Part shown: piece by piece, positions 25,821-35,048 of the stretch | Layout: each line of letters begins with the position of its first letter | Numbering within the stretch: the first letter of the stretch is position 1 | Origin: WRHT01 sp031550525 | GTDB taxonomy: Bacteria > Desulfobacterota > Desulfovibrionia > Desulfovibrionales > Desulfovibrionaceae | Length of the DNA stretch: 64,000 bases | Assembly (NCBI GenBank): GCA_031550525.1 | Contig: JAVBON010000030.1 | Span: 4,801-68,800 of the forward strand | Direction of reading: 5' to 3' | The notes under the pieces: generated by a model | Databases searched by the model: none | Seen by the model: only the letters and a program-made list of their open reading frames with translations | Told to the model about the DNA's origin: nothing | Translations under genes and position numbers: made by a program

Positions 25821-28058
25821 ATGTCTTTGCCAATAGTAAAAATTATGCAACCCAAGTCCAACAATACCCCTTTGTTATCGCCGGAGCCGCAGGTGCAAAT
25901 CAGCGGCACGCTGGAGCGCGTGCTCTTCCATAATGAAGACAACGGCTACAGCGTGCTCAAAATAAAGCCGCACAACAAGCCGGATAGTATTACGGTAGTG
26001 GGCAACATGCACTCCCCGCAGGTGGGGGTGGGGCTAAAGATTGCCGGCGATTGGGCCGAACATCCGCGCTTTGGCAGGCAGTTGCAGTTCAGCCGGTACG
26101 AGGTGGAAATGCCAGCCACTACCGAGGGCATACGGCATTACCTTGGCTCCGGTCTGATCAAGGGCGTGCGCCAGGCCATGGCCAAGCGCATTGTGGCGCA
26201 TTTTGGCGAAGATACCCTGCGCATTCTGGATGAAGAGCCGGACCGCCTCTCCGAAGTAAAGGGCCTTACCGTAAAGGTGGCCAGCGCCATACGCCAGTCG
26301 TGGGAAGAACACCAGAGCATACGCTCGCTGATTATGTTTTTGCAGCCGCACGATATTTCCACTTCTTACGCCGTGCGCATTTTTCGTTTTTACGGGCCGG
26401 AGGCGCTGGAGGTTGTGCGCGAAAATCCCTACCGTCTGGCCATGGACATACACGGAATCGGCTTTAACACCGCCGATATGCTGGCCCGCAAGCTGGGCGT
26501 TGAGCATGACAGCCCCCTGAGGGCCGAGGCCGGAGTCTTGTACATACTGCGCGCCCTTAACGATGAAGGCCATGTCTACTACCCGCTGGACAAGCTGCTG
26601 GAAAAAAGCGCGGCGGATCTGGGCGTGGACGAAATAATAGCAAGAAGCGCTGTGGAAAGGTTGCAAGCCACGGAGCGCGTGGTTGTGGAAGATTTGCAAA
26701 ATAGCGAAGGTTTTCAGCATACTGCGGTATATCTTTCACGTAACCACCATTGCGAATACGGCATAGCACATTATTTGCGCCGCATCATCAACTCTCCAAA
26801 GTCCGTGCGTATTGAAGACGTGGAGAGCGCGCTTAACCAAGGGCTTGCCAAAACTCCGGTGGAATTGGGAGAGGATCAGATCAACGCCGTGCGCATGGCG
26901 CTGGAAAGCAAGGTAATGGTAATTACCGGCGGGCCGGGCACCGGCAAGACCACGGTAATAAACACCATTATCAAGGTGTTTGAAGGTCGCAAAAGCAAGA
27001 TATTGCTGGCCGCGCCCACCGGCCGGGCCGCCAAGCGCATGAGCGAGACCAGCGGGCGCGAGGCCAAAACCCTGCACCGTCTGCTGGAATACAGCCCCGG
27101 AGAAGACGGCTTCGGCCGTAACGAAAACAACCCTCTGGCCTGCGGCCTCCTGGTGGTTGATGAAGCCTCCATGCTGGATACCTTGCTCATGTACTACCTG
27201 GTAAAGGCCATACCCCTAGGGGCCACGGTCATTTTTGTGGGCGATGTGAACCAGTTGCCATCGGTGGGCGCGGGTAACGTGCTGCGCGACATTATGGCCT
27301 CCAAATCCGTGCCGGTGGTGGAGCTGACGGAAATTTTCCGCCAGGCCGCCGAAAGCGCCATTATTCTGAACGCCCACCGCATCAACCTGGGGCAGCCGCC
27401 TTTCCCCCAGCCGGAAGACGGCACTTTGAGCGACTTTTACTTCATACGTCAGGAAGACCCTGAAAAATGCGCCGACATGGTGGTGGATTTGGTATGCAAC
27501 CATATTCCGCGCCGTTTTCACTTTAATCCGGTGGATGAGGTGCAGGTGCTTACGCCCATGCACAAGGGGGCGGCCGGGGCAACGGTGCTAAACATGCGCC
27601 TGCAACGCGCCCTTAACCGCCAGACCCAGTTTTTGCAACGCGGCGAGCGGCATTTTTATCTGGATGACAAGGTCATGCAGATTCGCAACAACTACGAAAA
27701 AGACGTGTTCAACGGCGACATAGGCCGCATATGCCATGTGGATAATGAGGATAAAGAGATCACCGTGCGCTTTGAAGACAAAAACGTGATCTACGGCATG
27801 GACGAACTGGACGAACTTGTACCGGCATACGCAATCTCTGTTCACAAATCGCAGGGGTCGGAATATGCGGCAGTAGTGATGCCGCTGCTCACCCAGCACT
27901 ATATGTTGCTCCAGCGTAACCTGCTCTATACCGGTGTTACACGTGGAAAAAAGCTAGTTATTATAGTTGGTTCTCTCAGAGCCTTACACATAGCCGTAAG
28001 CAACGATAAAACCCATAAACGCTATACCTGGCTGGGTGAGAGGCTTGGCGCGAAGTAA
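25821..28058 (+). CDS. recD2: RecD2 family ATP-dependent DNA helicase
   Basis: A 745-residue SF1B helicase of the RecBC-independent RecD2/TraA type. The N-terminal region (about 1-330) has an OB-like part and helix-hairpin-helix repeats (GSGLIKGVRQAMAKRIV, IHGIGFNTADMLA). The motor has Walker A GGPGTGKTTVI near residue 370, the VVDEASMLD motif II, GDVNQLPSVG, and the C-terminal SVHKSQGSEY and YTGVTRGKK motifs. It unwinds DNA 5' to 3' and is probably involved in repair. No ribosome site fits either ATG (25821 or 25845), so the start is uncertain. Confidence 0.93.
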   Translation: MSLPIVKIMQPKSNNTPLLSPEPQVQISGTLERVLFHNEDNGYSVLKIKPHNKPDSITVVGNMHSPQVGVGLKIAGDWAEHPRFGRQLQFSRYEVEMPATTEGIRHYLGSGLIKGVRQAMAKRIVAHFGEDTLRILDEEPDRLSEVKGLTVKVASAIRQSWEEHQSIRSLIMFLQPHDISTSYAVRIFRFYGPEALEVVRENPYRLAMDIHGIGFNTADMLARKLGVEHDSPLRAEAGVLYILRALNDEGHVYYPLDKLLEKSAADLGVDEIIARSAVERLQATERVVVEDLQNSEGFQHTAVYLSRNHHCEYGIAHYLRRIINSPKSVRIEDVESALNQGLAKTPVELGEDQINAVRMALESKVMVITGGPGTGKTTVINTIIKVFEGRKSKILLAAPTGRAAKRMSETSGREAKTLHRLLEYSPGEDGFGRNENNPLACGLLVVDEASMLDTLLMYYLVKAIPLGATVIFVGDVNQLPSVGAGNVLRDIMASKSVPVVELTEIFRQAAESAIILNAHRINLGQPPFPQPEDGTLSDFYFIRQEDPEKCADMVVDLVCNHIPRRFHFNPVDEVQVLTPMHKGAAGATVLNMRLQRALNRQTQFLQRGERHFYLDDKVMQIRNNYEKDVFNGDIGRICHVDNEDKEITVRFEDKNVIYGMDELDELVPAYAISVHKSQGSEYAAVVMPLLTQHYMLLQRNLLYTGVTRGKKLVIIVGSLRALHIAVSNDKTHKRYTWLGERLGAK

Positions 28059-28267
28059 AATATTTTTCAGATTTTTTGTTGCAAATTTTAAGATAAGTTT
28101 CCGATAAGCTTATAATTTTATTTAGCTGTATTATAAAGATATTTTTTGGTTGTTTATATGCAACCAAGCCGTAACTTTGGCCTTTTGCGCCATAACCGGC
28201 GCTTACCGTATGATTCCGCTGTTTTCATTGCGTTTATTATTTTCCGACCTCCATACGGGTTTTGTTT

Positions 28268-29491
28268 ATGCCGCGCGTATCGCTTTGCTCCTATACCTAC
28301 AACGACGCCGCTCTTCTGCACGGGCTGCTGGCCTCCGTGCCTGCCTGGAGCGTGCGGCCGGATGAAATAATCCTGCTGGACGACGGCTCCTCCGAGCCCT
28401 TTATACTTACGGAAAGCGAACAGGCGCTGCCCATGCCCGTAAAGCTGCTGCGGCACGAAATCAACCTGGGCTTTACACGCGCCAAACACAACTGCATATC
28501 CGCCGCATCCGGCGACTGCATAATAGCCCTAGATTGTGACGCGCGGGTGACTGACGACTTTCTTGAGGGCTGCCTGGCGGTTTTGCGGAACAAAAGCGTG
28601 GGTATGGTCGGCGGTACCGCATCCTCTCCGCCGACGGACGACTACACCTCTTGGTACGCTTACGCGTTTTCCTTTGGCGCTGAAAAAGCCGAGGGGGATG
28701 ATGCCAAAGCTGTAAAATGCGAAAAAACGCCTGAGAAGGCCCTTTGCGCCGTAACAGCCGAAACCTTGGAAACCAGCTTTATCTGCGGCTACACCTTCGC
28801 TCTCCGGCGCGAAGTGTGGCAAGAGGTAGGCGGCTTCAGCAATTTTAACAAAGCCTTGCTGGAAGATTCTTACCTTTCTGACGCCATACGTGCGCGCGGC
28901 TATACCTTGCAAACCCTGCAAAAGCCCATAAAACTTATGCGCGTGCTCACGCGGGCCGCGCTCTGCCGCCGCTACTGGAAGTGGGGCTTAGGCTATGGCT
29001 GGTTGGATTCGGTTATAACAGCCGGGCAAAGTCTGCCACAGGCTTTGGGGCACTTTCTAAACTCCATGCAGTCGCGCTGTAGGTCTATTGAAGAAAACAG
29101 GCTCACCCCCATATTCTATTATTACGAAATGCTCATTCTGCTTCACACGCTGCTGGAGTTTTGCAACGCGCTGGGCCCGCAAGGGCATTTGCCACCCACG
29201 GCCGGGCAAGACCTGCTCTCTGCGGTACAAAAGCATCTTGTCCCCTATCCCAGGCTCTGGATGCTCCTTAAATCCGACCTGTTGCAAGCCCGCGCCTTGC
29301 CCCTTCAACCTTCCGTCGCCCCAGCCGCTTCCAACCGCGCCGCCCTTGCCACGCAATGCGACTGGCAGCCCATGCTTGTATTCTTCAATTACTTTCAGGC
29401 CGGGCAAATATTGCACTACCTCGAAAAAGAAGGCGTACCCCTGATTTTGCGCGATGACCGTGAAGTTACACCAGATTTTTCAGTATATTAG
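28268..29491 (+). CDS. Family 2 glycosyltransferase
   Basis: A 407-residue GT-A enzyme. LCSYTYNDA near the N-terminus, the nucleotide-sugar aspartates in ILLDDGSS and ALDCDARV (DXD-like), and the acceptor-side region ending in LLEDSYLSDAIRARG are visible. The C-terminal ~150 residues are not recognisable. It probably transfers a sugar to a cell-surface polymer; it lacks membrane helices, unlike polymerising synthases. It is convergent with hypE, the gap being filled by a composite hairpin element. Confidence 0.85.
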   Translation: MPRVSLCSYTYNDAALLHGLLASVPAWSVRPDEIILLDDGSSEPFILTESEQALPMPVKLLRHEINLGFTRAKHNCISAASGDCIIALDCDARVTDDFLEGCLAVLRNKSVGMVGGTASSPPTDDYTSWYAYAFSFGAEKAEGDDAKAVKCEKTPEKALCAVTAETLETSFICGYTFALRREVWQEVGGFSNFNKALLEDSYLSDAIRARGYTLQTLQKPIKLMRVLTRAALCRRYWKWGLGYGWLDSVITAGQSLPQALGHFLNSMQSRCRSIEENRLTPIFYYYEMLILLHTLLEFCNALGPQGHLPPTAGQDLLSAVQKHLVPYPRLWMLLKSDLLQARALPLQPSVAPAASNRAALATQCDWQPMLVFFNYFQAGQILHYLEKEGVPLILRDDREVTPDFSVY

Positions 29492-29523
29492 ATGGAAAGC
29501 GGCTGCGCCGCGATTGTAAGAAT

Positions 29524-29579
29524 GCGAGAGGGAAGGGAAAGGCCCCCTTTGAAAAGGGGGCCTTTCCCTTCCCTCTCGC
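29524..29579. terminator. Hairpin terminator downstream of the glycosyltransferase
   Basis: Perfect stem of about 26 bp (GCGAGAGGGAAGGGAAAGGC facing its complement) around a GAAA loop, 33 nt past the stop codon. Confidence 0.7.
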
Positions 29580-29819
29580 GCTCTCCCATCCCTATCCACC
29601 TAAACTTTTCACAAGGGGATTTTTTATGGGGAGGTTGCCTTGGGCTGTCAGGTTTTAACCCCACTCCCATCGGAGCACATACCAACCTGAACGTTTTCGT
29701 ATTCGCCCAAAAAACAAGTATCTTGCCAGGTTGAGCACAGACGAAAGTTTTTTTAATGGCAACAGCCGACAATAACTAATTGAAAAGTTTAGGAGGATAG
29801 GGGGAGAGCTCGAGAGGGG

Positions 29820-29909
29820 GAAAGGACAATTCCACAGGAAAGCGGAATTGGACGGCGTAGCGAGGCGCAGCCGCCCCGAAGGGGTGAGCCGCAGGACGCG
29901 GCGAATCAA
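29820..29909. repeat. Mosaic repeat copy inside a hairpin loop
   Basis: Contains AAGGACAATTCC, GCGGAATTGGACGGCG, GGGGTGAGCCGCAGGACGCG and GCGAATCA, i.e. the central modules of the family. It sits between the two arms of the hypE-side hairpin. Confidence 0.7.
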
Positions 29910-29954
29910 GCCCTTTTCAAAGGGTTCCTTTCCCCATCTCGAATTCTTCATAAC

Positions 29955-30980
29955 CTAACATATTCTCGGCAACTGTTCGCCTTCCAGCATGCCCAGCAGG
30001 CGTTTGCCGCCCAGGGGGGTTTCCAGAATCACCTGTCCGGCTTTGGCTGGGGTATCTTTGGCTGGCTCAAGCACTGTGCCTACTTGGGCGGCGTTTTTGC
30101 CTTCGGGGAAGCGCCGCATTATTTCCAGCGCTTTTGCGGTCTGAGCTTGGGGCAGTATGCAGATAAGCTTACCCTCGTTGGCTAGGTAGAGCGGGTCAAG
30201 GCCGATTACAGAACACCATTCTTTAACGCTGGGGTTTATGGGCACAAGGTTTTCTTTAATCTCGCAAACTACATTGGATTGTTCCGCAATCTCGTTTAAA
30301 GTTGTGGCCAGCCCACCTCTGGTGGGGTCTCGCAGTACGTGTATTGTATCTATTTCAGCAATAAGCGCTGCTATTATGTGGTTAAGGGAGGCGGAATCAG
30401 AAGCTATGCTGTTGCTTACATTAAGGTTGTCACGGCGGGAGAGCACGGTAAGGCCATGGTCGCCCATGCTGCCGGAAACCAGTATGGCGTCGCCGGGCCT
30501 GGCGTTTTTGCCCTGGGGCGGGTTGGGGGTAAGAATGCGGCCGATGCCGGTGGTGTTAATAAACAGCTTGTCAGCCGCGCCTTTGGGCACCACTTTGGTG
30601 TCGCCGGTAACAATAAGTACTCCCGCGTGCCGGGCGGCATCGGCCATGCTTTTCACTATGCGTTCCAGCAAATCCAGCGGCAGCCCTTCTTCAATAATGA
30701 ATCCGCAACTCAGGTACTTGGGCTCCGCCCCCATCATGGATACGTCGTTAACCGTGCCGTGCACGGCCAGAGTGCCTATGTTGCCGCCGGGGAACTCCAG
30801 CGGGTCGACGGTATAAGAATCCGTGCTCATGGCGATAGGGCCGCTTATGTCCAAAATGGCCGCGTCGTCCATACTGTTAAGGGCAGGGTTGGAAAAGTAC
30901 CTGAAAAACAGTCCGGTGATCAGGCGCTGAGAGGCTTTGCCGCCGCTGCCCGCGTCCAGAAGAATCATTTCGTTGCTCAT
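29955..30980 (-). CDS. hypE: Hydrogenase maturation factor HypE
   Basis: A 341-residue PurM/AIR-synthetase-like enzyme that dehydrates the carbamoylated C-terminal cysteine to a thiocyanate, the cyanide donor for the NiFe hydrogenase active site. The essential C-terminal PRIC tail is present, as are LDAGSGGKASQRLI at the N-terminus, DDAAIL and VHGTVNDVSMMG. It acts with HypD (next gene upstream) and HypC/HypF, which are not in this window. A 386-bp repeat-bearing gap separates it from hypD. Confidence 0.96.
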   Translation of the reverse strand: MSNEMILLDAGSGGKASQRLITGLFFRYFSNPALNSMDDAAILDISGPIAMSTDSYTVDPLEFPGGNIGTLAVHGTVNDVSMMGAEPKYLSCGFIIEEGLPLDLLERIVKSMADAARHAGVLIVTGDTKVVPKGAADKLFINTTGIGRILTPNPPQGKNARPGDAILVSGSMGDHGLTVLSRRDNLNVSNSIASDSASLNHIIAALIAEIDTIHVLRDPTRGGLATTLNEIAEQSNVVCEIKENLVPINPSVKEWCSVIGLDPLYLANEGKLICILPQAQTAKALEIMRRFPEGKNAAQVGTVLEPAKDTPAKAGQVILETPLGGKRLLGMLEGEQLPRIC

Positions 30981-30999
30981 ATGTAGCCTTTTTTAATAT

Positions 31000-31104
31000 G
31001 CCTCCGGGGGCCAAAGGGGGTGAAATAGCACCCCAACAGTTCTGCCATCTATTCAATTTGCAAGCCAAAAACTGTTTTGCTGTAGCAATGCGAGCTACAC
31101 TTTG
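31000..31104. repeat. Mosaic intergenic repeat copy (5' block)
   Basis: GGGGGTGAAATAGCACCCCA, CAAGCCAAAAACTGTTTTGC, and GCGAGCTACA recur from 7978 and 11551. Lies just upstream of the hypE start in the hypD-hypE gap. Confidence 0.65.
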
Positions 31105-31277
31105 GAAACCCTTTCGCCCGTGCGGAGGTTGTACTTGCTGTGGGGGTAGTCTCTCGCCACGCAGGTTTTAAATTTTTTGTTTAACGGTGGTGATGGTAAA
31201 TAACTAGTTGATAATCTTTAAAATTTTAAAGATGGATGTACTTTAGATATATGCCACCCACCCCCATATCACAAAAC

Positions 31278-31352
31278 TTGCGGGTCAAGGGGCTCACGCC
31301 CCTTGCGGGGTCTGGGGCAGCGCCCCAGATCTAAATAAATCTGGCTTCATTC
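31278..31352. repeat. Mosaic intergenic repeat copy (3' block)
   Basis: CTTGCGGGGTCTGGGGCAG followed by the small palindrome CCAGATCTAAATAAATCTGG and CTTCAT. Lies just downstream of hypD. Together with the 31000 copy it accounts for about half of the 386-bp hypD-hypE gap; the remaining 31105-31277 shows nothing recognisable. Confidence 0.65.
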
Positions 31353-31366
31353 AATTATATCTTCTC

Positions 31367-32479
31367 TTACATCTTATACTTAAAATAAGCCGCGCAGCTG
31401 CCTTCGGTGGATACCATGCATGGTCCCACAGGCTTGGCCGGGGTGCAGGCTTTGCCGAACAGGGGGCAGTCGTTGGGCATCATCTGGCCTTTAAGCACCG
31501 CGCCGCATTTGCAGCCTTTTATCTCCGGCACGTCGGGCAGGGTAAGGTCAAATTCCTTCCAGGCGTCAAAGGCGGCGTAAGGCGCACGCATAAACAGGCC
31601 GCTTTGCGGCACGCTCCCTATACCGCGCCAGAGGGCATCGCCGGTTTCAAACACTTCGTCCATAATGCGGCGGGCTTTTGGGTTGCCCTGGTCGGCTACC
31701 GCGCGGCTGTATTGATTTATAATGTCGGCTTTGCCGCCCATAATCATTTCAAGCATCAGCAATAGAGATTGCAGAATATCGGCAGGGTCAAAGCCGCCTA
31801 TTATGCCGGGTTTGTTAAATTCGCTTGCTACAAAACGGTAAGGCTCAATGCCGAGCACAGTGGAAACGTGGCCGGGCAGCAAAAAGGCGTCTATATCCGC
31901 CTCATCTCCGGCCAGCAGTATGCGCAGGGCGGGCGGCACCAGCTTGTGAAAGCTGAGGATGTAAAAGTTGTTTATATTTTTGGCCCTGGCCATTTGCACG
32001 GTGGCGGCCACGGTGGGGGCTGTGGTTTCAAAGCCAACGCCCAAAAACACCACTTTGGCGGCGGGGTTGTTCTGGGCCAGAGTAAGGGCGTCGTGTGGGG
32101 AATAGACTATTTCCACCTTTGCGCCACGGGCCTGAGCCTCTTTAAGGTTCTTGCCGCCGGGGCCGGGCACGCGCATAAGGTCGCCAAAAGTGGCTATAAT
32201 TACGCCCGGCTTTTCGGCCAATTGCAGGTAGGCGGCAACCTCACGGTCGTGCGTAACGCATACGGGGCAGCCGGGGCCGGAAAGATGGGTTATGGACGTG
32301 GGCAAAAGGCTGCGCAGGCCACTGCGAAATATGCTTACGGTGTGCGTGCCGCATACCTCCATAAAGCGCAGGGGCCTGCTGTATTCGCCCATAAGGACAT
32401 CGAGTTTTTTAAGCAGGCCCTTGCATAAATCCGGGTCGGAAAAAGTTTTGAGGGCGCTGAACAAATTTTGGTCCGGCAT
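31367..32479 (-). CDS. hypD: Hydrogenase maturation factor HypD
   Basis: A 370-residue iron-sulfur protein forming, with HypC, the scaffold on which the Fe(CN)2CO unit is assembled. Conserved segments MEVCGTHTVSIFRSG, LSGPGCPVCVT and GFETTAPT are visible, and the C-terminal cysteines that bind the [4Fe-4S] cluster are present (GCKCGAVLKG, CPLFGKAC, GPCMVSTEGSC). Length is normal. It lies upstream of hypE on the same strand. Confidence 0.97.
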   Translation of the reverse strand: MPDQNLFSALKTFSDPDLCKGLLKKLDVLMGEYSRPLRFMEVCGTHTVSIFRSGLRSLLPTSITHLSGPGCPVCVTHDREVAAYLQLAEKPGVIIATFGDLMRVPGPGGKNLKEAQARGAKVEIVYSPHDALTLAQNNPAAKVVFLGVGFETTAPTVAATVQMARAKNINNFYILSFHKLVPPALRILLAGDEADIDAFLLPGHVSTVLGIEPYRFVASEFNKPGIIGGFDPADILQSLLLMLEMIMGGKADIINQYSRAVADQGNPKARRIMDEVFETGDALWRGIGSVPQSGLFMRAPYAAFDAWKEFDLTLPDVPEIKGCKCGAVLKGQMMPNDCPLFGKACTPAKPVGPCMVSTEGSCAAYFKYKM

Positions 32480-32698
32480 GGCTTTCTCGCAAAAAACTAA
32501 GGTGGCAACTTTTAACAGCCCCCAGGTTATAAAGAATTTTTTGAAATAAGAAAAGCCGGTTGGCAGAGAATCAATGGAGCCAGATGTTGTTCTGTAGATT
32601 GCAAAAGCCTGAAATCTGAAAAATGAATTGAATATTTAGCTGCGCGCAAGATGCAAACCAGAAATTTTTTGCCGCAAAACAGCGTTAAAACATAAGAC

Positions 32699-32753
32699 AA
32701 CAGCCCGTTTTTTACAGAAATTTCACGGTTATTTTCTGTAAAAACGGGCTGTT
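32699..32753. terminator. Strong hairpin between the ABC permease and hypD
   Basis: Arms 32699-32720 and 32732-32753 (AACAGCCCGTTTTTT(A)CAGA against its complement, one bulge) with an 11-nt loop. It lies in the 464-bp gap upstream of hypD and downstream of the permease start region on the minus strand. It has T-rich stretches inside the stem and is probably a bidirectional terminator or an attenuator. Confidence 0.6.
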
Positions 32754-32768
32754 AGCCGCTCTCGGAAT

Positions 32769-32866
32769 TAGCACGAACGCATTTGGAGGGCAACCACGGC
32801 CAACGGCTTTCAGGCATACCGCCTCACTCTAAAATAGCACGAACGAATTTGGAGGGCAACCACGGC
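32769..32866. repeat. 32-bp direct repeat, two copies
   Basis: TAGCACGAACGCATTTGGAG continuing to CCACGGC at 32769-32800 is repeated with one mismatch at 32835-32866, a 66-bp period. No gene overlaps. Only two copies, so not a CRISPR array. Confidence 0.65.
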
Positions 32867-32943
32867 GCTCTCGCGCTGGGAGAGGCACATGGAGCATAAA
32901 ATTAACACAAACAAACCTTAAGGTTAACCATAGCTCTTACCCC

Positions 32944-34086
32944 CTACTCTATTACTGCCGGCGGCGTTTCCGGCATCACGTGATGCAGGCGGTGCAAAGC
33001 CAGTGCGGCCAGTATGGCGGCTAAAACCCACAGGCTGGCCAGTGGTTGGCCTACCTCGGCCAGGCTGGCCCCCCGAAAAATACGCGCAAAGCCTTCCATT
33101 GCATGGCTGGAAGGCAGCAAAGCCCTGAAGGCGCGCACAATACCCGGCATGGCTGTTGTCTGCCAGAGAGTGCCAGAAATAAGCAGCAGCGGTATGGAGG
33201 CGGCAACAACATAAAATATGCCGTAACCAGCCAGACGCGTGTAAGAGCCTAAAATAATGCCCAAAAATATTACACTTATAAAAAACGGGGTTAGAAACAA
33301 CAGGGCGTGGGTGAATTGGCCCTTAAATGGTATGTTGAAGGGCAGTGTCAGGGCGAATAAAAGCAGGGCCTGCGCCAGCATGAGGCCGAAGTAAAGTACA
33401 AGTTTCGCCCCCAGGCGGGTTGAGGGCGGAGTGCAAATAAAGGTTTGGCGCATAAAAATGCATTCGTCGGCGGTGCTCATGCTTATGACGGTAATTATAA
33501 ACTGATGGCAGATCAGCAGAAAAATAGCGGGCAAAACGTAGGCGGCCAGACTGCTTGCCGGGCTATAAAAGCTTGGCGCTTTACCAATGGCTGGGGTGGC
33601 ACGCTCAAGCGTTCCCGTTGCCTGCAGGGGTTGCAAAGCAACCAAAACCCCCATGGCCCCCGCTGCATCGTGCACCATGTCCAAAGCTCTAATGTAAGAT
33701 TTTGAGGGTTTGCTGTCGCTGTACAAAGTGACTGCGGTATGGTTGCCGCGCAAAAGCTTGCGCTGAAAGCCAGTGGGGATAATGAGCGCGGCATAAGCCT
33801 TGTTCCTGTGGAACAGCTCTTTGGCGTCCACCAGGTTCTCGGCTGGGATTACTGTTATATTTTGAGCTATATCCAGCATACGGCTGAATTTGCGTGAAAG
33901 CCTGGTATTGTCTTGATCCGCCACAATCAGCGGCATGACCGGCTGTATTTCGGTAATTTGAGGCAGGGTGTGCAAAAGGCCGTATAGAACAGGAATAAGC
34001 AAAAATGCTGCCAATATTCCGGGTCGATTAATGCACTGCTTGATTTCAATATGTAACTGGCGGATGAAAATGTGATTAGTAGTCAT
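32944..34086 (-). CDS. ABC-2 type transporter permease (YhhJ/YbhS-like)
   Basis: A 380-residue inner-membrane protein with one N-terminal helix (about residues 22-42), a large extracytoplasmic domain (about 45-185) and five C-terminal helices, the layout of ABC2_membrane_3 exporters. GGAGA precedes the ATG. It is downstream of an HlyD-type adaptor gene on the same strand, suggesting an efflux complex through the envelope. No ATP-binding subunit gene is nearby, which is unusual; an ATPase encoded elsewhere would be needed. Confidence 0.85.
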   Translation of the reverse strand: MTTNHIFIRQLHIEIKQCINRPGILAAFLLIPVLYGLLHTLPQITEIQPVMPLIVADQDNTRLSRKFSRMLDIAQNITVIPAENLVDAKELFHRNKAYAALIIPTGFQRKLLRGNHTAVTLYSDSKPSKSYIRALDMVHDAAGAMGVLVALQPLQATGTLERATPAIGKAPSFYSPASSLAAYVLPAIFLLICHQFIITVISMSTADECIFMRQTFICTPPSTRLGAKLVLYFGLMLAQALLLFALTLPFNIPFKGQFTHALLFLTPFFISVIFLGIILGSYTRLAGYGIFYVVAASIPLLLISGTLWQTTAMPGIVRAFRALLPSSHAMEGFARIFRGASLAEVGQPLASLWVLAAILAALALHRLHHVMPETPPAVIE

Positions 34087-34298
34087 GTGAGATTCTCCAG
34101 CAAATGAATAGGTCGAATATGCGAGGCTGGCAGTGCGTCCGGCATTTTACGCGGGCTATGCTGTTGCACGGCGCGACGATGAGTGCGAGGCTTTTGTCTG
34201 CAAAGCTCCTTTGTCAAACGCAACAAACGGGCTGATTACAGCCAGCCAAGCCCGCCTCAGGCTGACAGCCGGCGATTATTATATTGCCTGTGCGCCTC

Positions 34299-35048
34299 TC
34301 ATTTTCTAAAATTGCACATTGCGGACGTGCCTGGCCTGAGATTGGCAATAGGAATTACCGGACGCATGTACACTTCCAATCGGCGCAAACCAGCTTTATC
34401 GGCAATAGTTATTGCGTTTGAGATTACGGCCGCATCCTGCGAGGCCGCATAAATTACCTCCGCCTCATATTCCTGTTCCGGCGCTGCCAGTAGACTAACC
34501 TTGAACCTTTTTCCTGTTTTGAAGTCAGCCATGAGATCTTCGCGCACATTAAAAACAAACCAGATGTCGGAATAATCTTCAATTGTGACTAGCGGAAAAT
34601 CATAACTTACCAGATCGCCGCGCGAAAAAACCACTGTAGTCACCTCTCCGTTTACAGGTGAGGTCAGAATCGTGTCTTCAAGATAGCTTGATACCGTGGC
34701 ATACGCGCCGTAAGTCAGCGCCTCAGCTATATAATCCGCCAAGGCGTCGCCACCCTGGCTGGCTGTGCTGCCGCTTGCGGCATAAAGCGGCTGCCAGCTG
34801 GCCCGCAGAATGCTATGGAGCAGCTCCGGCGCATCCAGCGTGACAAGAATATCCCCAGCTTTAACAACATCGCCTTCTTTTACGTAAATCTCGGCCATGC
34901 GGCCGGATACTTTAGCGGGAACTATTGTCTCTGCGGCTTCGGCCACGCCATATATCTCAATTTCACGCGGCTTTGCGCTAAAGTGGGCCGCAAGTGAAAA
35001 TACCACTGCCAATGCGGTAATCCAGCCTATTATTGTTAGTTTTTTCAT
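34299..35048 (-). CDS. HlyD-family periplasmic adaptor (membrane fusion protein)
   Basis: A 249-residue protein with an N-terminal membrane anchor (about residues 5-25), a biotinyl-lipoyl half-motif (VPAKVSGRMAEIYVKEGDVV), a very short helical hairpin region, the second lipoyl half (TSPVNGEVTTVVFSRGDLV) and a beta-barrel. It would link an inner-membrane exporter to an outer-membrane channel. It is shorter than typical adaptors (~330), the coiled coil being reduced. The ABC-2 permease lies 212 bp downstream; that gap has no clear gene. Confidence 0.85.
   Translation of the reverse strand: MKKLTIIGWITALAVVFSLAAHFSAKPREIEIYGVAEAAETIVPAKVSGRMAEIYVKEGDVVKAGDILVTLDAPELLHSILRASWQPLYAASGSTASQGGDALADYIAEALTYGAYATVSSYLEDTILTSPVNGEVTTVVFSRGDLVSYDFPLVTIEDYSDIWFVFNVREDLMADFKTGKRFKVSLLAAPEQEYEAEVIYAASQDAAVISNAITIADKAGLRRLEVYMRPVIPIANLRPGTSAMCNFRK

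Larger units (their letters stand above)
29492..29954. repeat. Composite head-to-head hairpin element, copy B, with a mosaic repeat inserted
   Basis: Same plan as at 10127: CGGCTGCGCCGCG, hairpin, CTCTCCCATCC, AACTTTTCACAAGGGGA on the left; AATAACTAATTGAAAAGTTT, AGGAGGATAGGGG on the right. The right hairpin (arms about 29811-29826 and 29927-29942) is split by a mosaic-repeat segment at 29820-29909 that lies in its loop. The middle differs from copies A and C. Confidence 0.75.

Noticed and set aside
32769..32866. CRISPR-like direct repeats
   Set aside because: Only two units and no cas genes; a CRISPR array cannot be supported.
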